Positions 10,291-22,785 of a stretch of 64,000 nucleotides of DNA are shown here, one piece after another. Positions within the stretch are counted from its first letter, which is position 1; the number at the start of each line of letters is the position of its first letter. Position numbers and translations under genes: made by a program. Source of the DNA: Desmodus rotundus (taxonomy: Eukaryota; Chordata; Mammalia; Chiroptera; Phyllostomidae); the NCBI RefSeq assembly GCF_022682495.2, contig NC_071388.1, positions 179,147,622 to 179,211,621 on the forward strand, in the 5' to 3' direction. The notes beneath the pieces were generated by a model. It worked only from the letters and a program-made list of their open reading frames with translations. It made no database searches and was not told the origin of the DNA.

Positions 10291-11238
10291 AATAGTAGCA
10301 TCTTCTAATGACTTTTTCTGACATAATTCTATAGGTTTTATAAATCCCTAAATCAGATTAGTTATGTCAGTTTTACACCTAACTTTATACATTAGAGGTA
10401 GACTTTATATATTTCTATATAATTCTTGAAATATATCCTTTGCATATATTATTATGTATTTAAAACATATATTAAGGAGACTTGGCTATGGAAAAAGTTT
10501 TTCCAAGTAGTACTGATACTTTATAGGATCTCAGCATAAAGTCTTTTTGGTTAAAGGTAACTTGGAGCCTAATCAGCAGAGAAATGAATGCTGTCATTGT
10601 CACTAAGCCCACCAGGCACAAGGAACGTTAGGCACTGTTCACTGTTAATACAACAGAATACTCATACTTCTTATTTCTAAAAGCCTGTGACATCGACAAA
10701 TGCGGCTCTCCCCGACTTGTGTTTTTGTATGTGCGTCTGCCAGGCACATTTCTGTCGGTCTGACAAAGGAGTACCACTGATGGTCGGTCAGAGGGGGTGG
10801 GGAGTAGTAACAGCCTGCTACCTTGAGGGGAAAGCTCAAGGCAGATGCACTCTGATGTGCAGCCACAGACGTGTTTTTATGATCATCGTGATACAAATCA
10901 AATGAGATATTCATGACCAGCTAATGCAAATGCGCGTGAATATTCCAGTGCTTTGCTTTGAAAAGCACCGTGTAGCCTTGGGTCATAATCTCCTTCGCTT
11001 TGTGGCATATTCGTGGCAGTTGATAGAAGTTGAGGCAGATGAGAGCTGATAGTGAATTAGCTCTGTATTACCTCTGTGTGTATCACAACATTTTTGCTTG
11101 GTTATAATGCAATTTGCTTCAAATTACATATGTATTTAAGGGTGTGCTTTTAATGAATATACTTTTGTGTAAACCTGGAAGTGCTGGGGTGATGCGTCCT
11201 GTGGTCAGAAGTGTAATTCCATGTTTTCTCCCCCATAG
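10291..11238. other. Intron 2 remainder
   Basis: AT-rich intron with a more balanced patch at 10680-11000. The exon 3 acceptor with its C-rich tract ends at 11238. No repeat or gene recognised. Confidence 0.5.
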
Positions 11239-11442
11239 AATGCCATAGTGTCCATTAAGGAACTGTGTGGACTTCCTCCGATTGCCAGTCTGAAGCAGTG
11301 CCTGTTGACTCTGTCCTCTCGGCTCATCACCAGTGACAATACTCCCTCAGTCTCGCTTGTGACGAGAGACAACTTTCCTTATCTGGAGCCTCTGGGGGCA
11401 ATTCCAGATGTGCAGAAAAAGATGCTGGCTGCTTACGATCTG
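11239..11442 (+). CDS. PLCL1: PLCL1 exon 3 (C-terminal tail after C2)
   Basis: This exon encodes 68 residues beginning NAIVSIKELCGLPPIAS and ending QKKMLAAYDL, the segment directly after the C2 domain in PLCL1. It lies in the C-terminal portion that is conserved between PLCL proteins and PLC-delta-like tails. The acceptor is cccccatag|AAT and the donor CTG|GTAGGA. The exon is 204 bp, phase 0 at both ends, so it joins exon 2 and exon 4 in frame and could be skipped without a frameshift. The open frame continues to 11547 only because the intron happens to lack an early stop. The codons match the known PLCL1 protein closely, with a few substitutions (for example VTRDNFP where human has VMKDSFP). 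Confidence 0.97.
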
Positions 11443-12600
11443 GTAGGAAATTATGACTCTGTGTTTCTTATCTGTGTGTGCGTGAAATTATATTGCAGAG
11501 GCTCTTTTGTGCAATTCCCATGGATAACCCAGAGTGATTGTCTTTGAAACCCGAATTGGGGGAGACAGGCAGAGCCAGCCCACTCAGCTTCCCTCAGGCC
11601 CCAGTGGAGACCTCTGAGGCTATGCTTTCAGCCCGGAGCTCCACAGATTGCAAATGGAAAATCTCTGCTTTAGCAAAGAATGAATTATTGATTAAGTCTT
11701 CAAAAGTATACCCATCTCGTCATCTAAGTGACTTCAGCCTACAATGAAACCATTTAATTGCATATCCATGGGAAGGAAACTTGTGCCTCAGTGCTGCCTT
11801 AGGATGGTTGAGACAAAATATTTTTTAGGCATTTATGTTTTTAAGCTAATATTATTCTCTTATTTTTCTGAATATATAATCGATTTATGTGGCAGTTAAA
11901 TTTAAGAATAACTGTATTTTTTCATTTCCTTACTCTAAAAAAATTAAGGAGCAAATGACAAACTGGTAAAATTTGTACTGTATAAGCCAGATAAAGTTAA
12001 TATCCTTAAAACAGAAAAAGTACTTAAAATTGATAAGAAAAAATGGGGAAAAAATCTTACATAAGTTGGGATCAAGTTCAGCTTCATGAAACTAAAAATG
12101 TAAGCCAAGCATGGCTTAAAAATACAAAGTGTTATTTTCTCACATTAAAATGTGGAGACCAGCCATCCAAGGTGGCACTTCTCCAAAGTTCTTAGAAACC
12201 CAGGCTTCCTCTAGCTTTCTGTGTCACCATCCCTGGGCCATCCTCATGGTCCAGAATGGCTGCTGAAGCTCCAACCATAATATCTACATCTCAACTAACA
12301 GGGACGATAAAGAGAATATAGAGCATATCTTTTTCCTTTAAGGAAATTTCTCTGAAATAGCATAGGTCATTTTTGCTCATATTTCAGCCTGGAGTTGACA
12401 CATATACACAGTTAGATGCAAAAGAGGATGGGAAATGCCTTTGTTTCTAAATGTCCAACTGAAAGTCATCTCTTCTGTTACTAAGAAATAGAGAGACTAT
12501 GGGTGTCAGGGGAAAGCAAATAGTCTCTGTGTCAGAGGTTAACAGGAAATTCCTGTATTACTTCTCCTTAAAAATATAATAGAAATGTAAAAACATTTAA
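11443..12600. other. Intron 3 start
   Basis: Begins with the donor GTAGGA. I see no clear repeat family or gene. Confidence 0.5.
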
Positions 12601-12609
12601 CTGTAAAAT

Positions 12610-13260
12610 AAGTTTTTTTTTTTAGTATATGTGCTGCCGAAGTGAGCATGTAAAATAATTAAAGATATTAAAGAAATGTAGTGAGATACTTCCCCTCTCC
12701 ATTAAATTGGCATTTTTTTAAAACCAGTATCTCTGATAAAGAATTTAAGAAAGTAGCTACTGCCATCCACTAGTGGGAAAATAAATGGATATAATTTAGG
12801 GGGAGAAAAATTTGGCAATAGAGTTAAAAATGTTTATCTTATTTGATCTATACATTTCCTTTCTAGGGTATTATTCAGGCCAACAGATTTGTACATAAAC
12901 ATTTATACTTAAAAATTTCAACATAGAAGGATTGGTTAAATAAAATATAATAAACAATGTTATGGGCTGCTTTGAAACAATTAAAATCATGTGTTAGAAG
13001 AATATATAATGATGTGGAGAACTTCTCATACTATATTTTGTGAAAAAACCTAGTTCCAAAAATATACTCTATAGTATTGAAACTGCATTTATATATATGC
13101 ACATTTAAAATGCTAGCAGGATATTATTAGTGATTGTTTTTAAATAAGGGGTGTGAATTTTATTTTCTCGTGTATGCTTTTTAATACTTTTTGAATTTCC
13201 CAAACTCTTTATCATGAACCTGAGTAATTTTCATAGTTGAATAAAAATAAATGTTAAGGA
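12610..13260 (+). repeat. Old L1M 3' portion
   Basis: Contains the degraded ORF2-end/3'UTR series of old L1s: 'ggaaaataaatggatataatttagg', 'aatttggcaatagagtt', 'taaacatttatactt', 'aaggattggttaaataaaatataataaac', 'gggctgctttgaaacaattaaaa', ending in an A-rich stretch near 13240-13290. No open frame. Confidence 0.65.
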
Positions 13261-13264
13261 AACA

Positions 13265-14185
13265 AAGAATAATGTTTTATCATTAAAAAACAAGTAGAGG
13301 AAAAACAGTTGGGATGTACATCCTACAACTGGAACAGAGCAAACCCCGCAGAGTGTATCCTGCTTATGAATGATTGTACCTCTTTTAAACTGTACGTCAT
13401 GGTTGCTGGGGAAAAGTTCGCTTATTGCCTATATCTCATTTTTCATGAAATCAATTTTTCATCACAAAAGTAGGAACTGAAAGCTATTCAGTGAATAGGT
13501 ATAATTGCCATCTAAGAGGTGAAATTAGGGTACTAGTTGCCATAGAGACAGACAGCAGAAATCACTTATTCTTTCAAGTCCCTTTAAAGCAAAGAAAGAA
13601 AAATTATCACTGAGAGGGGAGCCGGGTCCCCTGGAGCTGGGCTTGTAATAAGCAGCACAGCACTTCGACTGTGGCTGGCCAATTTCCATTTCACACCCCG
13701 AGTGTCCAATGGTGTTTTGTTCCAGTTTTATCTGCTGGAGCCAAATCTGAACATCAGCTATTTCTCATTTATATTTTTAAAACATAATTTTTAATTGTAA
13801 GCATAGTACAGTTTTCCAAAACTTAAAGTAAAAAGCTACATTGGAAAGCAGAAATGTTTGTAATGATGCCTTCATTTATGGTTTCCTATGGAGTGATTTT
13901 TAAATTTTGCTAGTGGTTTGAGTATATTAAATATCCTTCTGCCAAATGGTAATCTCAGTAGACTGTGGTTGGGGTCGAAAACACTACTGACATCTCTTTG
14001 GTTGTTTTTTTAGGGAGTGGGGTGGGTAGGGGCAGACACATATCATGATGATCTTGGCCTTGAATGTCAAAATGCCATTTTTACTTTCCAGGGCTTGTAT
14101 TATATTTGTTGGCATCTTTAATTCTCTTAGTACATTAGTGTTAGTATTTAAGGATGTCTCCTAAGATACTCTGTAGATCCAGAGT
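13265..14185. other. Intron 3, nothing recognised
   Basis: No repeat family or gene identified by eye. Confidence 0.45.
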
Positions 14186-14189
14186 GATC

Positions 14190-14387
14190 ATTTAAAAATA
14201 CAAATTATATCATGTCACTTTCCTGCTTTAAAATCGTCCAGTGGCTTCCCATTACAATAAAATGGGAATTCCTCACTGTGGCCCATGGGGCCATCTGGGA
14301 TCTCACCTTGCCTGCCTATCCACCTGCCTCTCCCAGCCTCGCCCTCATACTCTCTCCTTGGTTCACTCCCGGTGTCAAATGGGCTTG

Positions 14388-14418
<31 letters not shown>

Positions 14419-14860
14419 CCTTTGTTCCTTCCTTCCTTCCTTCCTTCCTTCCTTCCTTCTGTCCATCCATCAAAGCAATAAGCTTGTTCTCATCTCTGGG
14501 CCATTTTATCTGCAGTTTTATCTGCCTAAGAAGTTCTGTCCTGCATGGATAGTTGCTTCATATCCTTTAATTCTTAGCTCAAGTGTTGTGTCCTCAGAGA
14601 AGCTGTCCCTAACCACTATCTCCACCTGTCACTTTATTACTTAACTCTGATCTCCATCATTCTACTTAGCGGCCTTGAAAAATATTTTGTTTGACTTTTT
14701 GTTTAATTTCTGTTCTCCTCTCTGCCTCAATTTGAGTGCATAACTGCGAGGGCAGAGACCCTGCCGGTCTTGCCTACTACTGTTATCTCTGGCAGCAAAG
14801 GCAGCGCTGGTATGTAGTATGTTACCAATTGATGTTAGTTGAATTAAAAATAAATAAAAG
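14190..14860 (+). repeat. L2 LINE 3' portion with TTCC microsatellite
   Basis: Diagnostic L2 blocks in order: 'atcatgtcactttcctgctttaaaatcgtccagtggcttccc' (14210-14251), 'gggatctcaccttgcctgcc', 'cttagctcaagtgttgtgtcctcagagaagctgtccctaacc' (14572-14615), and the terminal 'gagggcagagaccctgcc...' tail. A (TTTC)/(TTCC)n microsatellite is embedded at about 14391-14459. Confidence 0.8.
14391..14459. repeat. (TTTC)n/(TTCC)n microsatellite
   Basis: Runs of TTTCTTTG and then about eight TTCC units within the L2 fragment. Confidence 0.95.
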
Positions 14861-14989
14861 CATCTATTCTTGATGAAAATAATGTAGTTCCCATGCTGTC
14901 ATTGAATGTGCTTTATGGTAAATCTTTAACCCCCTTCTGTTTTACCTCTATGACATCACCGTGACTAAGTCGTTTCCTGTCTCACCCAC

Positions 14990-15420
14990 AAAGTTACAAA
15001 CCCATAGACTAAGGCAGAACTACAGAGACGGTAAAAAAGACCAGTAGTTTCAAGGAGCTGGGAGAGGTAGGGTGAGAGAGGGAGAGATAAATAAGTGGCA
15101 CACGGGAATTTCAGGGTAGTGAAACTATTCTCTATGATATTGTAGTAGTGAATACATGTCATCATGCCTTTGTACAAACCCGTGGAATGTACAACAGAAA
15201 GAGTGAACCCTAATGTAACCTGTGGACTTTACCTAATAACAGTGTCTCAGTCTTTGCTCATGAATTGTGACATGCACCACACTACTGCAAGATGGTAACA
15301 GTGGGGAAAACTGGGTGGGGGGGGGGTGGAGGGGTGAGAGGGTATGTAGAAACGTTTTTTTTCTGTTCAATTGTTATGTAAACCTAAAACTTCTAAAAAA
15401 ATAAAGTCTTAAAAAACCTC
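14990..15420 (+). repeat. Old L1M 3'UTR
   Basis: Matches the typical 3' end of old mammalian L1s: 'gaaactattctctatgatattgtagtagtgaatacatgtcat', 'gtacaacagaaagagtgaaccctaatgtaa', a G-rich tract (15316-15342), 'ctgttcaattgttatgtaaacctaaaacttctaaaaaaataaagtctt' and an A tail. Confidence 0.85.
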
Positions 15421-15424
15421 ACAG

Positions 15425-17100
15425 ACATTAATAAAAACTTGCTTGGGTGACTAATGCCAAAGACAAATCCAGGGTTTATTGCCTGGTGGTGGTGGTGGCA
15501 GGGGGCAGATACTCTAAAATGAACAGCTTGCATGTTCGACCTAGACTCAAGTTGCTTAAATGTTTGGATTTCTCAAAAATGGTAAGGGATTGTATATATG
15601 CCATCCAAGAGAAAAAAATGTAACCACTAAAATATACAGGACAGGTTTAGAATAACAAACCACCTGAAGTAATTTCTGAACAGATGCAAATGTTTGGCTT
15701 ATTTCAGTATCAAAAGAAACGAATCAGGAAACCAGGTAACCTACGTTTTTTGAAAGCTAACCTAATTGCATCAAACTATACTACTTATCAAGAGGAAATA
15801 AATGAAAATATTTTAGAAAACATTGACCCCAAGTTCATCCGCACAGAGTTTTTTCTAAATTTAGCTTTTTCTCTAATGGCCTCAGTTGACCCTAGCCCTT
15901 ATCAAACTTCTGGCTAATTTAAGATTTGGAAATATTTCCTCTTGAGGGTTTTAAAAGTTATCCAGTGTTAAAAGTCACTTTAGCCTGACTGTTGCAATTA
16001 TACTCTATTGTAGGGTCTGTGTTGATATCTAGTAACCAAAGACCAAATATACCTGGAACAGAATAGGGTTCTTTACGTGGCATGATTTCAGGAGATTCCT
16101 CTTCACCTCCATTCTATATCTTACTTAAAACATATGTTTGCTATCTGCTCCTTGGTACTTGAAATTTCAAAATTTCAATCAATTCCTTTAAAAGACACCC
16201 ATCTCTTTTAAAATGCAAAAAACTCTCCGTGAGTAGGAGCACATTGGGTTATCAGTAATTTGTACTTTTGAATGAATTCAACAGACTCTGTCCCACCAGC
16301 AGGTTTTTACCCGGGAGAATTAAGAGGTCCCCATGGCAAAGGGTTCCCCAAGTCTGGGTGAGGGAGAGGCTCAAGTACATGCAATTTTTCTTCAGAGCAG
16401 CCCTATCTACAATCTCCCTTAATACTCTGAATAGGGAAGTAGCTGTGTCAATGCTTAGAGGACATTTAGCGCAACCGAAGCAGAGGCGACTTTCCTGATA
16501 CCAAACATATGTCACAGCCAGAGGTGGGAAGTGATAGCTTCTGAAAAGCATGAAAGCAAACTGGGGACATTATCAATCAGTCACTCAGGCAAGTGGCACC
16601 GGCCCTGAAAGCTGTCAGCGGGATCGATGCCTCCTCGCCAGGCTCAGGGCACACAGCAGAGAGCAGGTGACGGCTGTAGATGGCTGGCTGCCGCGCCATT
16701 CTGGTGGCTCTGGGGTCGTCAGGACCGCTTCTCAGTTCTGTCCCCAGAACCTAATTTAAAACTAGAACACCATTTCACAGTGACTTGCCCCTTAACTGAA
16801 CTGTGATTTTGGGGAGGCGGGGTGGGGGTCAGGTCTTTGAAAGAATAAGTATCACTTCCCCACTGTGGATTTTCACTTTCTCTTAGAAAATATCCCACTG
16901 ACGTTGGTAATAGAGCCATAGAGTCACTGCTAGGTCTTTAGAGGCTGTTAATGCGGCACCATTATGTTTTGCAAATAAAAGTGTTACAATGCGAGGTTGT
17001 TGTTGTTGTTGTTTAGGATTAATCTTGTCCTTGGGTTTGTTAAAAATGAAAATTGGTTATGGAAAGGGTTGGCTAGTGTGAGAGCCAGGAGTGGAGATAT
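15425..17100. other. Intron 3, mostly unrecognised
   Basis: Holds a short (GGT)n at 15486-15498 and a (TTG)n run at about 16996-17013. No gene or clear repeat family in between. Confidence 0.5.
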
Positions 17101-17104
17101 TTAA

Positions 17105-17250
17105 TCCCACAAACGTTCGTGGAGCTCCTCCTGTGTGCGAGCCACTGTGTTGAACGCTGCGGAAGGTACAGTGCACCCATGTTCCAGTAGCTCACAGTCA
17201 GGCCTGTGAGTCTGTGATGGGTGATCTGCTTAGGTTCCTCACCATTTAAT
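17105..17250 (+). repeat. Ancient dispersed repeat, family not named
   Basis: 'cgttcgtggagctcctcctgtgtgcgagccactgtgttgaacgctg' is a degraded form of the common mammalian 'gagcacctactgtgtgccaggcactgtgctagg' element. Other copies here are at about 18105, 18345, 29275, 38578 and 47878, all in the same orientation. Confidence 0.5.
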
Positions 17251-17789
17251 ACATGGTGACAATGGTAGGTGATTACACTGAAAAATACTTGGCAATTTCA
17301 GTAGAATACTATCCAAATTTGTTTGAATAGGTTTGGCTTTCTTCTTTCTGCAATAGTGTTCTTTTTATGCATGTAGATTGAATACTATTTTAGAAACCCA
17401 TCTCTAGCCCCAGCCCTAACATTTTACTCTAGTCACATTTCTACATTTGATTACAGGGCATCACTTGGGTGTCTCAAAAACAAACAACAGAAATTTAATG
17501 GGTTTAAAACTGGGTTAATCTTTTTATTCCCTAAGGTACTCATTCACTCTTTCTGACCACTGCAAAGATACCCCCATGCCAACGGTCTTCAGTTCCTCCA
17601 GATCCTTTCCATATTCTCTCCATACTAACTACAATGAAGTTTTTTTTTTTTTTAAAATTACAATTCAGTATCAGTGAATTGTAGCAGTGTATTGCTTCTT
17701 TCCTCATGGCGTGAATCCTATATATCCATTTTTACATTGCCTTACCCAAGGTTCTCAGCAGGCGCCTCCTTCTTTCTCCTGCTTGAAAT

Positions 17790-18090
17790 TTTCTGTAAGC
17801 AAACTAGTCTCCCATCTAGTCTTTGTTTTCCCCTAATTCAACAGTTGGAATAATCATCCTCAAACCCTTTTTTGTTGGAGTTTTACCTAGCTTTGCAGTG
17901 CTGTCTCTTTTGCCATCTTCACTTTCCATTTCCTTGTTTGAACGCCCTCTTCCAATCAAGTGATGTCTTTGTTGTGTCTTTCTCATTTCCCATCCTTTGC
18001 ACTTCCATTCTATTCCACCTAGAATGCCTTTCCAGCCATACTCCCTCTCTGTCAATGTCCAGCCCTTTGTTCTAACCTCCAGCAAAACTG
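17790..18090 (+). repeat. Probable L2 fragment
   Basis: Pyrimidine-rich sequence with 'gcacttccattctattccacctagaatgcctttcc', the L2 3'UTR block usually reading 'gcacttgctgttccctctgcctggaatgc'. Confidence 0.55.
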
Positions 18091-18104
18091 ACCTTATTAA
18101 GAAA

Positions 18105-18540
18105 AGATTTGTTCATTGACTTTATTCATGACATTCAATATATACCATATGTAAAGAACTTCGCTAGATTCTGTGTAATACAGAGATGGATAAACGGAGG
18201 CAGATATCAGCACAAATAGCCATAATGTGAAGTATGACAGCTCTTTGACTTGAGGGAAATATAGATAAAATGAGACAGGAACATGTGTATTTGCCACTTG
18301 TAAAACACTTTCTCTTTTGACATTATTTTTGTGTCTTTATGGTTTTGATGAGTCAGCTCAACAAACATGTTTTGGATACCCATTACTGTGCAGGGTATTG
18401 GGGGAAAGAATTGGTATGAAGCAAAATTTCTGTCTTTGGAGAAAATCCTGATAGGAAGGCAGGACATACTTCCCAAAAGGGGAAGGAGCAGAGACACATG
18501 GGGTCCAGGGAGTGAGACAGATGATGTTTTACGTCCTGAG
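18105..18540 (+). repeat. Ancient dispersed repeat, two adjacent partial copies
   Basis: 'ttcatgacattcaatatataccatatgtaaagaacttcgctagattctgtgtaatacagagatgg' and, from 18345, 'aacaaacatgttttggatacccattactgtgcagggtattggggg' are diverged forms of the same ancient family seen at 17105 and 38578. Confidence 0.45.
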
Positions 18541-18544
18541 CTCA

Positions 18545-20790
18545 TTGAGTCTAAGGACCTGAGTCCTATGATGAACTTTTCGCAGTGAATTGTAATAATA
18601 CACCCCCTACACTCACTCTTACAGCATGTCAGCAAAATTTTATTTACAAATAATTTTTAAATAAAAATATTGTCTAACATTTTTATTTAGATAGCTGAAT
18701 TTTTATTTTTCTAATGTTCTCACCTGTCTAGTTGTTAATGCATAGTCAAGAAGTGTTTGCCTAACATGTTTGGTCCTTTTAAGTATTTTAAATTAATGTG
18801 AAGGCTTTTGGGTAGTTAGTGTTTTGGATATAACATTCAGAGGTGAAAGGGTTACAGGGAAATGCAACTGGAAAAAATGAACCTGAAGCATTTTCTGAAA
18901 GTGACTTCTCTGCTCACTTATTTATCATTAACATAAAAGTTAAAACTGTACCGTGGTAAGGTCACCAGATTTTCTGAAGTTAAAAAACAAATCAAAACAA
19001 TCCACGGGACATGAGTCAAAGGTTATTTAATCTTTTACTAAGTCAGTTGGGGTGTGATTTGGTGAGTGGTTGATTGTGTTAGCGTGACCAGGAATCTAGC
19101 AAAAAGAGCTAATTGCCGTCTTGAATCACTCTTGCAATGGAATCAATATACTGGCAGGTATCCCAATTAAGCCAACCATGATGAGTTGGGTTAAGTACAC
19201 ACTCTTCTGTCAGTGTTATTACCAAGATGTATTGAGCCTCAGGATGGGAAAAAGTTGTAGGTATGTCTGCCGTAGTTTTGCTTATTGAGATCATTTGAAA
19301 TTGAAATTAGATAAGTGAAGGCACTGTTCTTCCATCCCTCTCTCTCATTTATAAAGTTTACATGGACCTTTAAATTAGTTTGCATTTCAAAAACTATGTT
19401 GGCTTATGTAGTAATTGAACCCAGAAAAAGAAGAGCCTGCTAGCATGTGCCCATCCAGAGCTATTATTTAAAAAGAAGATGTTGTGTGCTTACTACATTG
19501 AAACTTCCTTTACTTGTGGGCGTGGTAATGTCATCTGAAGCATTTTCTGTCTGATGGGGGAATTGTCAGCACCTTGCAGGTTGACCCCATTCCCACTTGG
19601 TACCAGGGTGCCAAAGACACTGGATATTAGAGACACGTCAGTAAGCCAGTATTTGAGGCTGGGTCCTTTGTGGAATATCATGCCTGTATCCTCCAAGTTC
19701 ACTTTACATTCCTGAATACTCAAGTTCTTGCCACATCTTTAGTTAAAGGCAGTGCGAAGTAGTCAAATTGGCCTGAAAATTCTGGGGAAGGTTCATGAAG
19801 GTTAGTCACCTGGTAATTTTACGTATTAGCGAAATTTTAATGATAGCTGGATAAAATCAAACATTTCTAATGGTTACTCAATATACTGCTGATAATGGTT
19901 GGGAAACAGAACAGCTGGAGAAAATGAACGCTTTTTGAGAGAGCAGCTCACCGAGGCAGCTCCTGTGGCTGCTGTGAATGTGGAGCCGGACGTCCATCAG
20001 CCTGCTCCGCGTGATGCTCTCGTCCTGCGCCGTCGTAAATCAGGCTGGGACAGACTACGCAGAGTAGGTCCCGGGACAGAGAACACATCACACACACCAA
20101 GAGCAGCGGACTTTCCGATAAACTTGCAAATGTTCCAGTCTTCGGTGTGTTCTTCTTTCACCGAAAACTAACAGCCCCGATAGGATTGAATTTGCTGAAA
20201 AACAAAAGATGCCCATCTATTAACATTTCTTTTATCAGACTTAATTTTTTTAAGAAATTAAAAATTTAAAGAAATTATCTTCATTCTAATTAGCAAATAT
20301 ATGTGTAACAGCAATCAAATTTTAAAATGTGCCAAGTTTAATAAAATTTAAGTCTTATTTCAAGCAATCTGAACAAGTGAGTCACTACAGAATCAAAACT
20401 AACACCCAGTGTTATGATCAGAAGGAAGGTAGGAAATTGATTAATTATCTCACTCTTTGAGAATGAAATTGGTCTAGAGTAGATTGGTTTTTTATTGGCT
20501 CACATATTCTAATGTGATTGATTTTCCAAATCTGGTAACTCCTTCTTGAAAAAGCAGTGGGTGTAAGTACATTTCTTTCTAGGTTTCATAGGAAGAATAT
20601 TTATATTGGTTGATGCATGCTGCAAATTAGACTTGCAGGGAGAAGCAGTCGTGGCAAAATGTATTTTCATGATGCTTTACTTGATGAGTTCTACTTCATT
20701 AAATGTTAATCACCAACATGCATTTGCAATAGGAATTCTATGCTTTAATATAATACCCATATCACAGAACAACTTACCAGCTTCGTTCTG
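18545..20790. other. Intron 3, mostly unrecognised
   Basis: AT-rich sequence with a patch of higher GC and several CpGs at about 19900-20130 that is unlike its surroundings. No gene identified. Confidence 0.45.
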
Positions 20791-20794
20791 CTCC

Positions 20795-20960
20795 ACAAGA
20801 GTGCCTGGGTTCTAGACTCAACTGTTTCACTAACTACATTTGTGTACATTTGGCTGTGTACATTTAGGCAACTCAGTTTGGGGGACAGTTTTTTCATCTG
20901 TAAAATGAAATTGTCCATGGTGGTCCTTAAGGGACTTCTAAATATTAAGTTCTGTGGTTC
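20795..20960 (+). repeat. MIR SINE fragment
   Basis: Sense MIR blocks: 'gtgcctgggttctagactcaactgtttcactaact', 'ggcaactcagtttgg...ttttttcatctgtaaaatgaaattg', 'ggtccttaagggacttctaaatattaagttctgtggttct'. Confidence 0.65.
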
Positions 20961-21929
20961 TAGGAATTTAGATATAATTCTGAAGAAACTTGGAGTCTGT
21001 GGGAGGTCTGTGAGGTGAGTCACAATGTGACGGAGGCTCCTCTTTTCAGGGCCATTACATAGTCACATTGACTCTGCAGTGATCCCAGGCAATGGGGTAA
21101 ATCCCTAGCGAGAAGAGCTGGAAGGACATCCACACACGTGGACAATGTAATCCATCTCTGAGTAAAAGTGTTACTGTTTTCATTTTAAATAAATGATTTT
21201 AATCTTAACTGACAACTTTATACACCCCCATTGAGGACATCTAATGCCACCTTTATCTGGGTAAATCCTCTATTCTTTTCAATACAAAGCCATGTGAAGG
21301 AAATAAGATCCATTAGGAGATATTCAAGGGACAGAACCAAAGAAAAGCTCTGTTTTACCACAACAGGCAAAGGCAACTGGGAGCTCAGGCATCAGATACA
21401 TAAATCAGGCTGCTGCCAGATTCTACCATTTGAGTCAACCCAGTGCTGGCTGGCTAGGTGTCCTGGCTACCCCACCTGGAGGACTGATTATCTGAGGACA
21501 TGCTTCTCACCTTCTCTCCTTGGCTTTTGCACCTTATATGTCACTTCTGTCAGGTTCTGACTAATCTATATATCAGTTACCTAGGAAGGAGATGAAACTT
21601 AAATCAACCATTTTTCTTTCCTAAAAACTTAGATAAGTTACGTAGCTGGGAGAAAGTTTGAAATTGTTAATATAAATGTGGTTTAGAATTATTGGTACAT
21701 TTCAGCCATCCATCTTATTTGTTTTGTCTATAACTACTATTGAAAGTTGGCTGTGGAGAATAGAATAAAATTATTCTTCTAAATACAATGAAGGAAATTA
21801 TGGAGAAGATAAAATGCTCTTACGAGAAAAGTTCATATGAGCCATGATTTTTAAATTCTGAGAATATCAACGATGAGGTATTTTAGAATGAAAGTTGTGA
21901 CTTTTATGACTAATGGATTTTAGGCTATC
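20961..21929. other. Intron 3, nothing recognised
   Basis: No gene or repeat family identified by eye. Confidence 0.4.
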
Positions 21930-22136
21930 CTCTAGAGCAGGGGTGTCAAACTCATGTTCACGGGGGGCCACATCAGCCTCACAGTTGCCTTCAAAGGGCC
22001 GAATGTAATTTCAGCTCCTTAACAGTTAAGGACTAGTTACATTTATACAGTCCTAGAATTATTTCGGCCCTTTGAAGGCCACCGTGAGGCTGATGTGGCC
22101 CCCGGTGAGCATGAGTTTGACACCCCTGCTCTAGAG
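21930..22136. mobile_element. Near-palindromic hAT MITE with 8-bp TSD
   Basis: The element (21938-22128, 191 bp) starts CAGGGGTGTCAAACTCATG and ends with its inverse, and is flanked by exact 8-bp duplications CTCTAGAG (21930-21937 and 22129-22136). CAGGGG...CCCCTG ends and an 8-bp TSD are typical of hAT transposons. The two arms (about 65 bp each) are complementary with few mismatches, so transcript or single strand would fold into a long hairpin. The loop centre contains 'cttaacagttaaggactagttacatttatacagtcctag'. It has no coding capacity and needed a hAT transposase in trans. Confidence 0.9.
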
Positions 22137-22785
22137 GATGTCAGAGGGATGCTGAATGTCATAGAATGTGCAAGGTTACAGAACACTTGACGATCTCTTT
22201 ATGAAGTGATGTGTTGGACCCTGGGAAAAACAAACTTTTTACAGTATGGGGCTAACAAATAGTACTTACTTGGGGGCTTTTGAAGAGAACTTGAATCATT
22301 TAATTTGTTGTATGTTTTGGTCCTGACTTTATTGGACCTCGAATAAGTAATAAAGTTTCAAAATTTATTTTCTGATAGAGTATTATTATATTTTCTCTAG
22401 GGATTATTCTGTTAAAAGCTTTATATTTATTTTTCAGTACTTAATCTGAAAGAGCATGTAAGATTATAGAAACATGGAGAAGCCTAGGAAAAAAAGACTA
22501 GAAACAAAAAACGAGATTGGAGTTCAAAAAAGATAACTATGAGTTTGAGAAGTGATCAGTAATAAAATATTTGGTGGATAATAGATGTGTACAAGAAATA
22601 AGTATCACAAAGTAAAATAGAAAAAAAGTGGTTATATAAGTGGATAGATGAATTTGGGAATAAAGATGAATAAGATAGGGTCCCCACTTTACTGGAATTA
22701 CAATTCACTGGGGAAGTGAGGGGTGGGAGATAATAGAGGAAAACAATTAATTTCAACTTGAGTAAAAAAGATTGTAAACACACTA
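22137..22785. other. Intron 3, nothing recognised
   Basis: AT-rich; no gene or repeat identified before the Ves SINE. Confidence 0.4.
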
